Shown: piece after piece, positions 1-6,115 of the stretch | Position numbering within the stretch: position 1 is the first letter of the stretch | Layout of the letters: every line of letters starts with the position of its first letter | Assembly (NCBI GenBank): GCA_017645485.1 | Contig: JAGCOI010000228.1 | Location: 1 to 9,278, forward strand | Direction: 5' to 3' | Source: Alphaproteobacteria bacterium | GTDB taxonomy: Bacteria; Pseudomonadota; Alphaproteobacteria; RF32; CAG-239 | Length of the DNA: 9,278 nucleotides | Program-made: the position numbers and the translations under genes | The notes under the pieces: model-generated | Seen by the model: only the letters and a program-made list of their open reading frames with translations | Database searches by the model: none | Told to the model about the DNA's origin: nothing

Positions 1-198
1 ATCATCGGGATTTTTAAGATTGATGATTGTTTGAAAACGTTCGTCCGAGGCATAAAATTTCATGGCTTGATAATAATGTTCGACCGTGGCAAATTGAAAT
101 AAAGAGCCGTCAACTTCCATTTTAACGGGAAAAGGCGCATAAGGACTTAAAAACCAGTATTTGCCGACGGGTAAACAAAATTTGATTTGACAAACCAT
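1..198 (-). CDS. NADAR-family protein, N-terminal part (3' end beyond window)
   Basis: The first 66 residues of a protein that leaves the window on the left. It resembles the NADAR domain (YbiA type). An FLSPYAPFPV stretch at residues 17-26 matches the family's FLSNFYPSPF-like opening. VDG follows at 29-31, and the hallmark TVEHYYQAMKF is at 38-48, with E40, H41, Q44 and K47 in the conserved places. Known NADAR proteins are N-glycosidases: YbiA acts on early riboflavin-pathway intermediates, and other members remove ADP-ribose from guanine bases. Which activity applies here cannot be told from a fragment. The gene starts 31 bases after the ybgC stop in the same direction, so it is probably the last-seen gene of the ruvAB-ybgC operon. 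The start chosen is ATG at 198; only a weak purine run (AAAGAAAG) precedes it. A TTG at 219 is in frame but has no better ribosome site. The usual length is about 150 residues, so more than half is missing. Confidence 0.8.
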   Translation of the reverse strand, partial: MVCQIKFCLPVGKYWFLSPYAPFPVKMEVDGSLFQFATVEHYYQAMKFYASDERFQTIINLKNPDD

Positions 199-229
199 GT
201 GGTGCGCTTTCTTTAGCAAAGAGTTTGTG

Positions 230-628
230 CTATTGTAAGGCTGCACGCATATCATCAGGAATTTTGGTCGGACGGTGACGGTTGATGTTGATAAAAACAA
301 GCGTTATCGTGATTGCGCATAAAACAACATCATCTCTTTTGACTTCCTGATAAATAACGGCAGAAGAATTTTTAACTTCCGTGACTGCACAAGAAACAGA
401 CAGCATATCATCCAAAAGGGCCGATTGTTTATAGTCTATTTCGGCATGTCTTGCTACAAACGCACATCTGTCACCGTCTTTAAAAATTTCAAGAGGCAGT
501 TTGTGTGCCCTTAAAAATTCGGAACGTGCACGTTCCGCAAATTTAAGATAATTTGCATAATAAACGATACCTTCGGCATCGGTATCTTCATAATATACTC
601 TGACGGGAATGGTAAAAACATCACTCAT
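230..628 (-). CDS. ybgC: YbgC-like hot-dog acyl-CoA thioesterase
   Basis: A cytoplasmic thioesterase of the 4-hydroxybenzoyl-CoA thioesterase/YbgC family, 132 residues against about 134 in E. coli. The diagnostic N-terminus [20 protein letters not shown] is present, and D17 in the TDA motif is the expected catalytic aspartate. ERARSEFLR follows as in the family. YbgC proteins hydrolyse acyl-CoA or acyl-ACP thioesters and are linked to phospholipid metabolism and the Tol-Pal envelope system. The start chosen is ATG at 628, which gives [17 protein letters not shown] and lines up with other YbgC proteins. An upstream in-frame TTG at 643 would add five residues with no homology support. The chosen start overlaps the end of ruvB by 8 bases, so translation is probably coupled. 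The next gene is a NADAR gene rather than the commonly seen tolQ. Confidence 0.93.
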   Translation of the reverse strand: MSDVFTIPVRVYYEDTDAEGIVYYANYLKFAERARSEFLRAHKLPLEIFKDGDRCAFVARHAEIDYKQSALLDDMLSVSCAVTEVKNSSAVIYQEVKRDDVVLCAITITLVFININRHRPTKIPDDMRAALQ

Positions 629-1691
629 TATCGCTACTTTCAATATTTTTTAGTAAATCAAATTGTTTTTCATCTGTTTTAATATGTGTGCCGGATAAAC
701 CGAGATATTTATAACCGGCTTCGGAAATAATGCGGCCGCGCGGGGTGCGCGCAATAAAACCGAGTTTTAATAAAAACGGTTCGACAACTTCTTCTATGGT
801 GTCGCGTTCTTCAGACAAAGCGGCTGATAATGTATCGGCACCGACCGGACCGCCGCCGTAATTTTTTGCAATACAGGTTAAATAACGTCTGTCAAACATA
901 TCAAGCCCGAAATTATCAACATCCAAACGTTTTAAGGCAATATCCGCAAGCGCATTGTCTATGGTTTGACCGCCGCCGACCGCGCCGAAATCACGCACAC
1001 GGCGGAGTAATCTGCCGGCAACACGCGGTGTGCCGCGCGAACGTTTGGCAATTTCTAAAGCACCGTCTTCGGAAATAGGCATACCGAGCAATTTTGCGCC
1101 GCGCAAAACAATTTTTTTCAAATCATCATCTTTGTAAAAATCAAGCCTTAAAGGAATGCCGAAGCGTTCTCTGAGAGGTGTTGAAAGAAGCCCTGAACGT
1201 GTTGTTGCGCCGATTAACGTGAACGGTTGTAAATCTATTTTGACGGATCTGGCCGACGGACCTTCGCCGATAATTAAATCGAGCTGAAAATCTTCCATTG
1301 CCGAATATAAAACTTCTTCTATGGCCGGATTTAAGCGATGAATTTCATCTATAAACAAAACATCATTCGGCTCTAAATTGGTTAAAATGGCTGCCAAATC
1401 TCCGGATTTTGTAATCATCGGGGCGGAAGTGGCGCGAAAACCGACACCGAGCTCTTTGGAAATAATGGAAGCAAGCGTTGTTTTGCCCAGTCCCGGCGGG
1501 CCGAAAAGCAACACATGGTCTAATGCTTCATTACGTGATTTTGCCGCTTCAATAAAAACTTTTAAGTTCTGTTTAACTTCATTTTGACCGATAAATTCAT
1601 CCAAATGTTCCGGACGTGTGCTGACAGGGATATTGATGTCTTTTTTTTCGTCTTCGGGTAATTTTTGAGGACTGACAATACGATTTTCCAT
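621..1691 (-). CDS. ruvB: Holliday junction branch migration ATPase RuvB
   Basis: The AAA+ motor that, with RuvA, drives branch migration of Holliday junctions during recombinational repair in the cytoplasm. It has 356 residues against 336 in E. coli, the extra length being mainly a charged N-terminal extension. Walker [10 protein letters not shown] is at 64-72 and Walker B DEIH at 115-118. Sensor 1 GATTR is at 161-165. The arginine-finger segment PLRERFG is at 172-178 with R174. Sensor 2 GTPR is at 220-223. The C-terminal winged helix includes [14 protein letters not shown] at 279-292 and a TPRGR turn near 316-320. All key residues are intact. The ATG lies 3 bases past the ruvA stop, and an AAAGGAT ribosome site lies inside the end of ruvA. 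The 3' end overlaps ybgC by 8 bases. No alphaproteobacterial LexA box (GTTC-N7-GTTC) was seen upstream of the operon. Confidence 0.99.
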   Translation of the reverse strand: MENRIVSPQKLPEDEKKDINIPVSTRPEHLDEFIGQNEVKQNLKVFIEAAKSRNEALDHVLLFGPPGLGKTTLASIISKELGVGFRATSAPMITKSGDLAAILTNLEPNDVLFIDEIHRLNPAIEEVLYSAMEDFQLDLIIGEGPSARSVKIDLQPFTLIGATTRSGLLSTPLRERFGIPLRLDFYKDDDLKKIVLRGAKLLGMPISEDGALEIAKRSRGTPRVAGRLLRRVRDFGAVGGGQTIDNALADIALKRLDVDNFGLDMFDRRYLTCIAKNYGGGPVGADTLSAALSEERDTIEEVVEPFLLKLGFIARTPRGRIISEAGYKYLGLSGTHIKTDEKQFDLLKNIESSDNE

Positions 1692-1694
1692 CTG

Positions 1695-2333
1695 CTACAT
1701 ATCCTTTTTTGTAAATTCTTTTAAGGCCAGGCGAATAAGCTCTGAAAGCGTGACGTTTTGATTTGACGCATATGCTTTTGAGGCGGCCTGATAAGCTTCT
1801 GTGCGTTGATAGCCCAAATTAACAAGGGCCGAGACGGTATCTTCCAAAACAGCATTTTGTATGGCAAATACGGCTGTATTTTCAGGCTCTGCCAAGTTAG
1901 AAATATCTGACAGACATACATCCGCGGTTTGCGGCGTAACGATTTTGCCTTTCAGTTCTGTTACAAGTCTTGCGGCAAGTTTAGGTCCGACACCCGATGC
2001 ACGTAAAAATAAATTTTTATCTTGTGCGGAAACGGCGGCGGCAAGCTGCACCGGTGTTAAAACCGACAGAATGCTTAATGCGACTTTTGCCCCGACACCT
2101 TGCACTTTTGTTAAGGTTAAAAACCATTCTTTTTCAAAAGCGTCGGTAAAACCGAAAAGAGAAATACTGTCTTCTCTGACGACGGTTTCAATAAAAAGTG
2201 ATGTTATTTCGCCTTTTTTAAGTGTTGATAAGGTGCGTGAAGAAGCAAAAACCAAATAGCCGACACCGCCGACATCAATAATGGCGCTTTCTTCATAAAT
2301 ACTGTCAACCAAACCTTTTAATTTTGCAATCAT
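1695..2333 (-). CDS. ruvA: Holliday junction DNA-binding protein RuvA
   Basis: Tetrameric protein that holds the four-way junction open and loads RuvB. It has 212 residues, close to the 203 of E. coli. The OB-fold domain is at about 1-63, beginning MIAKLKG. The acidic pin is in VVREDSISLFGF, with E54 and D55 matching E. coli E55 and D56. Two helix-hairpin-helix motifs follow: VQGVGAKVALSIL at 77-89 and SGVGPKLAARLVTELK at 113-128. A variable linker (about 130-160) and the small RuvB-binding domain III (about 163-207, DTVSALVNLGYQRTEA) complete it. The start is ATG at 2333, with an AAGAGAG ribosome site about 8 bases upstream. It is the first gene of the minus-strand operon ruvA-ruvB-ybgC-NADAR. 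ruvC, often found just before ruvA in this order, is not adjacent. Confidence 0.98.
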   Translation of the reverse strand: MIAKLKGLVDSIYEESAIIDVGGVGYLVFASSRTLSTLKKGEITSLFIETVVREDSISLFGFTDAFEKEWFLTLTKVQGVGAKVALSILSVLTPVQLAAAVSAQDKNLFLRASGVGPKLAARLVTELKGKIVTPQTADVCLSDISNLAEPENTAVFAIQNAVLEDTVSALVNLGYQRTEAYQAASKAYASNQNVTLSELIRLALKEFTKKDM

Positions 2334-2395
2334 TTGAGCTCTCTTTGCTTAGAATATGCAAAAGTTTATTAAATATCCTTTAATGACGCAAGCGT

Positions 2396-2423
2396 TTTAT
2401 ACATCTTCATCACAATAAAATAA
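2396..2423 (-). promoter_or_regulatory. Candidate promoter of the ruvA operon
   Basis: On the minus strand a TTATTT box at 2423-2418 is separated by 16 bases from TATAAA at 2401-2396. This would start transcription near 2389, about 55 bases before the ruvA ATG. The -10 is good and the -35 is poor. TTGCGT-17-TAAACT, nearer the gene, is an alternative. The box ends 2 bases from the -35 of the divergent promoter, so the two polymerases would compete. This is inferred from sequence only. Confidence 0.3.
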
Positions 2424-2425
2424 GG

Positions 2426-2454
2426 TTGACAAAAATAAATAAGAGGTATAGAAT
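2426..2454 (+). promoter_or_regulatory. Near-consensus sigma-70 promoter for the 120-aa protein gene
   Basis: A perfect TTGACA at 2426-2431, a 17-base spacer, then TAGAAT at 2449-2454 (five of six consensus bases). Transcription would begin near 2461 and leave a leader of about 100 bases before the ATG at 2565. It lies back to back with the ruvA operon promoter region. Confidence 0.75.
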
Positions 2455-2490
2455 TAAAGCGTAAACAAATTATTATGCATACAATGATGT

Positions 2491-2497
2491 AGGAGGG
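2491..2497 (+). promoter_or_regulatory. Orphan Shine-Dalgarno sequence (AGGAGGG) in the leader
   Basis: A perfect AGGAGG core lies about 30 bases into the predicted transcript, but no ATG, GTG or TTG lies 4-13 bases after it. The nearest ATG downstream (2518) is 20 bases away and opens only a five-codon frame ending at 2535. The coding ATG at 2565 is 67 bases away. AGGAG can pair weakly with CTTCT at 2505-2509. It may be a leader control element, a 30S standby site, or chance. Confidence 0.4.
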
Positions 2498-2564
2498 TTT
2501 TAATCTTCTTTTTCATAATGATTTGTTTTTTTTAACGAATTTTTCATTATTAAATAAAAAAATT

Positions 2565-2927
2565 ATGGAAATAAATTGGAAAAACGTAAATTATGATCGT
2601 GTTTTGATGGTTTTAGCTTTGCTTATTGGTATGACGAAGTACTGTATTACGGCAGATCGTCTGGATAACACAACAGCAAATCTAGAAGAGGCTACAGTGT
2701 ACATTGAAAACATGAATACGCTGATAGAAGCCGTCAAAGCCGGTGCTGAGCCGAGTGAAAACGGGGTTTATCAGATTGCCTTGTCAAAAGGTGAGGTGAT
2801 GCTTGTTTATCCGAGTTCTGATAAAACAAGGCCTTATGAGTTTTCAACATATACTAAGGCAGGAAAACCTCTGAAGATGATTGAGAAGAGCAGTTTTGGG
2901 CTGAAAGAAGCTCTTTACCACAACTAA
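2565..2927 (+). CDS. Small membrane-anchored protein of unknown function
   Basis: I do not recognise this 120-residue protein. A short polar N-terminus with W5 and K6 precedes a hydrophobic stretch VLMVLALLIGM at about 13-23, probably a single inner-membrane anchor or uncleaved signal. Residues 31-57 look like an amphipathic helix rich in Asp, Glu, Asn and Thr. The rest (about 66-120) is polar with short beta-like stretches such as YQIALS and EVMLVYP. The start chosen is ATG at 2565. An in-frame TTG at 2523 would put a Phe- and Leu-rich stretch in front (FFLTNFSLL) but has no ribosome site. Neither start has a Shine-Dalgarno at normal distance. The gene has its own strong promoter and terminator, so it is transcribed alone, divergently from ruvA. 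Base and codon use resemble the neighbours. Confidence 0.7.
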   Translation: MEINWKNVNYDRVLMVLALLIGMTKYCITADRLDNTTANLEEATVYIENMNTLIEAVKAGAEPSENGVYQIALSKGEVMLVYPSSDKTRPYEFSTYTKAGKPLKMIEKSSFGLKEALYHN

Positions 2928-2940
2928 GCCCTCTAAAGCA

Positions 2941-2976
2941 AATCACGTTGATGAAAATCGACGTGATTGTTTTTTT
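2941..2976 (+). terminator. Intrinsic terminator with GAAA tetraloop
   Basis: A 12-bp stem, AATCACGTTGAT (2941-2952) with ATCGACGTGATT (2957-2968) and one G-U pair, is closed by a GAAA loop of the stable GNRA type. A run of seven T follows at 2970-2976. It lies 13 bases after the stop of the 120-aa protein gene and separates it from the porin gene. Confidence 0.92.
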
Positions 2977-3051
2977 AATCAATTTCCCCTTTAATTTTTT
3001 TTAAAAACGCTTATATTTGAAAAATCTGATAAAACATTTTGGAGAAATCAT

Positions 3052-4188
3052 ATGAAAAAAATCTTGTTTTTAAGCTGTGCACTCAGCGCATTTTGCCTTA
3101 ATGCCGAGGCGCGCAGTTTAGGGACGGACTATTCCATGTTCAAATATTGGCTTAACAAAAATTACGGTATTGATTATGGTATTGATGCAACACTTATGCC
3201 GCAACGCGGTGCGCCGAGCGGTAAATATAACGCTGTTCAAGCTTATATATATCCGTATTTAACGTGGACGGCATTTAAAAATGATTATGGTACTTTACAA
3301 CTGAATACGGCTTATACCATTGTACGTTACGGTAATCATGATGCATCGGATATTGCTTCGAACATGGGGGTTGTCAGTTCCATCAACGATTATGATGATA
3401 AAACAAACGAATTTAATGAACTTTATTTAACTTATCAGCTTGGCGGGGATTTGGATTGGTTGACGCTTGGTCTCGGTCAATTTCCGATTTATAACTGGGA
3501 CGGGTCGGATTATAACTCGAATCAGCAGGTCAATTTTATTAACTATGCTTTATCTCAAAATCCGTCTTCGACTTATTCGATTGCCGGTGTCGGCGGTTTT
3601 GCAACCGTTGCGCCAAATGATGAATTCAGTTTGACGATAGGTGCGCAAGATGCTTCAAATGTTGATGGCATCAGCGTTCGTGTGAACCGCTTAAATGACG
3701 GACATTTTACAACATTTACGCAAGCCGAGTGGACGCCGACGAACCGCTTGGGTGAGGCACAGGTTTCCGTTTTGCTTTATAATCAGCCGGCTGTTAAATT
3801 ACAACCGCAAACAACAAACGGTTGGTCTGTTAATCTTTCGCAAAATTTAGGCGAAAAGTTTAATGTGTTTGCACGCGTGAACGGTGTTTCGGGACATATG
3901 GATACGATTGAGCAATCGTGGTCGGGCGGTATGGTTTGGCTGAACCCTTTAGAACGTAACAGCTTAGATCAAATAGGTGTTGCTTATGCTTTAAATAAAA
4001 TTAACGAAACGGCAGTCGGTGAGCCTTTGGCGCATGATGTGGAACATGTTGTGGAGGCTTATTGGGCCGTCGGTTTTTCAAAATGGATGACGATTACACC
4101 TGATGTACAATTCTATATTCATCCGGCCTTAAATCAAAAATCCGACTACGGCACGGCGGTTTCGCTCAGGATGACGCTGTTTTTATAA
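3052..4188 (+). CDS. OprB-like carbohydrate-selective porin
   Basis: An outer-membrane beta-barrel, 378 residues. The Sec signal peptide MKKILFLSCALSAFCLNAEA has a likely cleavage after residue 20 (AEA before R). The mature part is rich in aromatic and alternating polar/hydrophobic strands (for example LYLTYQLGG, DWLTLGLGQF, WSVNLSQNLG). The C-terminal segment, about 330-378, has EHVVEAYWAVGFSKWMTITP followed by DVQFYIHPALN. This is the pattern of the OprB family (final strands, PDvQyi.xPg), whose members admit sugars. The last residue is Leu rather than the more usual Phe or Trp, which is tolerable for BAM recognition but atypical. The ribosome site GGAGAAA is at 3041-3047, about 5 bases before the ATG. 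A weak possible promoter is TTTAAT-16-TATATT (2990-3017). The family call rests on remembered motifs; a different 16- or 18-strand porin family is the main alternative. Confidence 0.72.
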   Translation: MKKILFLSCALSAFCLNAEARSLGTDYSMFKYWLNKNYGIDYGIDATLMPQRGAPSGKYNAVQAYIYPYLTWTAFKNDYGTLQLNTAYTIVRYGNHDASDIASNMGVVSSINDYDDKTNEFNELYLTYQLGGDLDWLTLGLGQFPIYNWDGSDYNSNQQVNFINYALSQNPSSTYSIAGVGGFATVAPNDEFSLTIGAQDASNVDGISVRVNRLNDGHFTTFTQAEWTPTNRLGEAQVSVLLYNQPAVKLQPQTTNGWSVNLSQNLGEKFNVFARVNGVSGHMDTIEQSWSGGMVWLNPLERNSLDQIGVAYALNKINETAVGEPLAHDVEHVVEAYWAVGFSKWMTITPDVQFYIHPALNQKSDYGTAVSLRMTLFL

Positions 4189-4199
4189 GTTAAATAATC

Positions 4200-4214
4200 A
4201 AATTGGCGCAATTT
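4200..4214. repeat. Short perfect palindrome between porin and fusion genes
   Basis: AAATTG (4200-4205) and CAATTT (4209-4214) flank GCG. The site lies 11 bases after the porin stop and just ahead of the next promoter's -35 (4220). It has no T-run, so it is not a typical terminator. It could be an operator for the downstream promoter, a weak mRNA 3' hairpin, or chance. Confidence 0.35.
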
Positions 4215-4219
4215 GTCGG

Positions 4220-4247
4220 TTGACTTTAAGGGTTGCATTTATAAAAT
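4220..4247 (+). promoter_or_regulatory. Promoter for the deoxyribosyltransferase-phosphoesterase gene
   Basis: TTGACT at 4220-4225, a 16-base spacer and TAAAAT at 4242-4247, five of six consensus bases in each box. Transcription would start near 4254, about 27 bases before the ATG. No clear terminator follows the porin gene, so read-through from the porin is also possible. Confidence 0.55.
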
Positions 4248-4280
4248 ACAGGTATGTTATTTTTTATATAAGGACTGAAA

Positions 4281-5285
4281 ATGGAACTGATAACACCTGT
4301 TTCGCCCGAAAAGGCATATTTTGATAAAAAAATCGTGTTTTTGGCGGGGCCGATTAAAGGGGCGCCCGATTGGCAAAGTCAGGCTGTTAAAGATTTGGCG
4401 GACTTAGATATTTATGTTGCCAATCCGCGCCGTGAAAACGTGATGAACTTTAATTTGGATTTGCAGGTTAATTGGGAAAGTCGCTTTTTAGGGCTTGCCG
4501 ATGTGATTATGTTTTGGATTCCGCCCAAAGTTGCCGATGTTGCCGGTCGGGATTATGCGCAAACATCGCGTTTTGAATTGGCGGAGTGGCTGGCAAAAAC
4601 AAATTATAATCAAACACAAAAAAAAGTGGTGGTCGGTATTGATGACGCTTTTTTCGGTAAGAGTTATATTGTTAAACGTTTAGAAGCGGAAAATGTGAGG
4701 GTTTATGATACGTATGCTGAAACAGTGAACACTGTTCACTCCCTCTTAAAAAGCGGCGGACGGGTTTTTTTTACGTCTGATACACATTTTGGCAGCGAGC
4801 GTGCCATGACGCTTTCGCGCCGGCCTTTTCAATCGGTTAAAGAAATGGACGAATCGCTTATATTGAACTGGAACAATGAGGTGGGTTCTGATGATGTGGT
4901 TTATCATTTGGGCGATTTCGGTGATTTGAATGCGCGCCCCTGTTTGCATGGTAAAATTCATTTAATTTTAGGTAATTACGAAACAGATGTCTTGAAAGAA
5001 AATCCATCGTTTTATGAGCAACTTGATAAATGCTTTGAAAGCGTTTCGGAACATACTGCATTAACCTTAAAAAACGGAGAGACCGTTTGGTTAACGCACA
5101 AACCGAGTGATTGCAAACGCGATATGTTTAACTTGTTCGGGCATATTCACGGATTAAAAAAAGTAAGTATAAACGGATTGAATGTGGGTGTTGATTGCAA
5201 TTATTTCAGGCCTGTCGGTGAAGACGATGTGTTGTTTTTCAAAAATGCCATTTTAAACCATTATGATCATGAGGTTTTTTTGTAG
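4281..5285 (+). CDS. Fusion: nucleoside 2-deoxyribosyltransferase-like + metallophosphoesterase
   Basis: A 334-residue two-domain cytoplasmic protein. Residues 16-145 look like the Nuc_deoxyri_tr2 type of nucleoside 2-deoxyribosyltransferase: FLAGPIKGAPDWQ at 20-32, NPRR at 48-51, QVNWE at 62-66, ADVIMFWIPP at 73-82 and SRFELAEWL at 96-104, with E99 the probable nucleophile. Such enzymes cleave or exchange nucleoside glycosidic bonds. Residues 162-315 are a calcineurin-like phosphoesterase: SDTHFG (D167, H169), HLGDFGD (D212), GNYE at 231-234 (metal ligand N232), LTHKP (H273) and GHIHG (H288, H290). The usual catalytic His of GNH(D/E) is Tyr233 here. The start is set by AAGGA at 4270-4274, 6 bases before the ATG. 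The fusion suggests that a nucleotide or sugar phosphate is processed in two steps, but the substrate is unknown. The domains meet near residues 147-160, where the DNA carries overlapping inverted repeats. Confidence 0.85.
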   Translation: MELITPVSPEKAYFDKKIVFLAGPIKGAPDWQSQAVKDLADLDIYVANPRRENVMNFNLDLQVNWESRFLGLADVIMFWIPPKVADVAGRDYAQTSRFELAEWLAKTNYNQTQKKVVVGIDDAFFGKSYIVKRLEAENVRVYDTYAETVNTVHSLLKSGGRVFFTSDTHFGSERAMTLSRRPFQSVKEMDESLILNWNNEVGSDDVVYHLGDFGDLNARPCLHGKIHLILGNYETDVLKENPSFYEQLDKCFESVSEHTALTLKNGETVWLTHKPSDCKRDMFNLFGHIHGLKKVSINGLNVGVDCNYFRPVGEDDVLFFKNAILNHYDHEVFL

Positions 5286-5363
5286 AGCATAAAAAACGAA
5301 GCTTTGATATAAGGCAATGTTTGGGTTGTGTTTAACACGTTATATTATGTAAGATTTTTTGAG

Positions 5364-5392
5364 TTGATATTTTTTGCGTTTACGAGTGTAAT
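5364..5392 (+). promoter_or_regulatory. Promoter for the outer-membrane barrel gene
   Basis: TTGATA at 5364-5369, a 17-base spacer and TGTAAT at 5387-5392, five of six consensus bases in each. The predicted start is near 5399, inside the left arm of the stem-loop listed next. Confidence 0.5.
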
Positions 5393-5394
5393 CT

Positions 5395-5418
5395 ATTTGA
5401 AAGGTTTATCTTTCAAGT
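5395..5418 (+). other. 5'-UTR stem-loop ahead of the barrel gene
   Basis: TTGAAAG (5397-5403) and CTTTCAA (5410-5416) form a perfect 7-bp stem around a 6-base loop. It can be extended by one G-U and one A-T pair to 5395-5418. It sits at or next to the predicted transcript start and 12 bases before the AAAGGA ribosome site (5429-5434). A stem-loop at the 5' end of an outer-membrane protein mRNA recalls the stabilising ompA leader; that role is an inference. There is no T-run, so it is not a terminator. Confidence 0.5.
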
Positions 5419-5441
5419 GTTAATTAACAAAGGAAAAAAAT

Positions 5442-6053
5442 ATGCGAAAAATTTTATTGTTGGCCGGTGTTGCTTGTTTTGCAGCAACAAGTGCATCCGC
5501 TTTCGAATTTAACCCTTATGTTGCGGCAAAAGCAAAATATGCTCTTTCTCGTACCGAAGTTAAGGCAACGGGAACTTTTAAGGACAAAGATAAATTAAAT
5601 GACAACGTTTTCGGTGGTGCATTTGCAGCCGGTACAATTTATCCTGTTGAAAACGGTAACTTCAGATTTGAACTTGAATATACAAAAAATGCCGATGCAA
5701 AAAAACAACAGGCAAAAGTAAAAAGTCAGGCTGTGTTGTTTAATGTTTATTACGATTTCAATTTGCAAACAGCACTTCCGATAACACCTTATATCAGTGC
5801 CGGTATGGGCTGGGGACAGTCTGAAATTGAAAACAACGGTACAAGAATCGTGAAAGATGACAGCGTATCCATGCAAATCGGCGGCGGTATTAACTATAAA
5901 ATCAATGAACATGTGGTTGTTGATTTAGGTTATCGTTATATGGACTATGGTGATTTTGAAGAAGAATATCGTGTTCCGGGTGTTTTGTATGAAAAATTTG
6001 ATTATGAACCGCATGCCCATGAGTTTTTGCTTGGCGTACGTTATGAATTTTAA
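5442..6053 (+). CDS. Small outer-membrane beta-barrel protein (OmpA/Opa-like barrel)
   Basis: A 203-residue secreted protein. The signal peptide MRKILLLAGVACFAATSASA is probably cut after residue 20 (ASA before FEF). The mature chain, about 183 residues, fits an eight-strand barrel of the OMP_b-brl/OmpA-like transmembrane group. Strand-like segments include FNPYVAAKAKYALS, GNFRFELEYT, AVLFNVYYDF, ITPYISAGMGWG, SVSMQIGGGINYKI and VVVDLGYRYMDYG. It ends in LLGVRYEF with the C-terminal Phe typical for BAM assembly. A charged loop (about 82-92) carries repeated Lys and Gln. There is no OmpA peptidoglycan-binding domain, so the protein is the barrel alone. The ribosome site AAAGGA lies 7 bases before the ATG. 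It is monocistronic, with its own promoter and a strong terminator. Its specific role (adhesion, structural or other) cannot be read from sequence. Confidence 0.88.
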   Translation: MRKILLLAGVACFAATSASAFEFNPYVAAKAKYALSRTEVKATGTFKDKDKLNDNVFGGAFAAGTIYPVENGNFRFELEYTKNADAKKQQAKVKSQAVLFNVYYDFNLQTALPITPYISAGMGWGQSEIENNGTRIVKDDSVSMQIGGGINYKINEHVVVDLGYRYMDYGDFEEEYRVPGVLYEKFDYEPHAHEFLLGVRYEF

Positions 6054-6076
6054 TGTGTTGATTTCATAAAAAACAG

Positions 6077-6109
6077 ATATCCCCCGGTTTTCCGGGGGAT
6101 ATTTATTTA
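6077..6109 (+). terminator. Strong intrinsic terminator after the barrel gene
   Basis: A perfect 11-bp stem, ATATCCCCCGG (6077-6087) with CCGGGGGATAT (6092-6102), has a TTTT loop and is followed by TTATTTA. Six A at 6068-6073 on the other side give a T-run on the minus strand, so it may work in both directions and back up the tRNA terminator. Confidence 0.9.
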
Positions 6110-6115
6110 TGCCTT

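Noticed and set aside
629..643. TTG start adding five residues to YbgC
   Set aside because: The extra residues have no counterpart in YbgC proteins, and the ATG at 628 gives the expected N-terminus.
830..1587. Plus-strand open frames opposite ruvB (830-1078 and 1378-1587)
   Set aside because: They are antisense shadows of a fully conserved gene, with unlikely residue composition and no ribosome sites.
1721..2259. Other frames over ruvA (minus 1721-1921 and plus 1861-2259)
   Set aside because: RuvA is intact in its own frame; these have no motifs or start signals.
2523..2564. TTG start adding 14 residues to the 120-aa protein
   Set aside because: There is no ribosome site, the added stretch is poly-T encoded low complexity, and an ATG follows in frame.
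4746..5061. Minus-strand frames opposite the phosphoesterase domain
   Set aside because: The catalytic motifs are on the plus strand; these frames are shadows.
5286..5363. Possible terminator after the fusion gene (for example GTGT-TTA-ACAC near 5328-5338)
   Set aside because: The stem is only 4 bp and no T-run follows, so an intrinsic terminator cannot be supported.
5595..5912. Minus-strand frame of 105 codons opposite the barrel gene
   Set aside because: The plus-strand gene has signal peptide, ribosome site, C-terminal Phe and terminator, so the opposite frame is chance.
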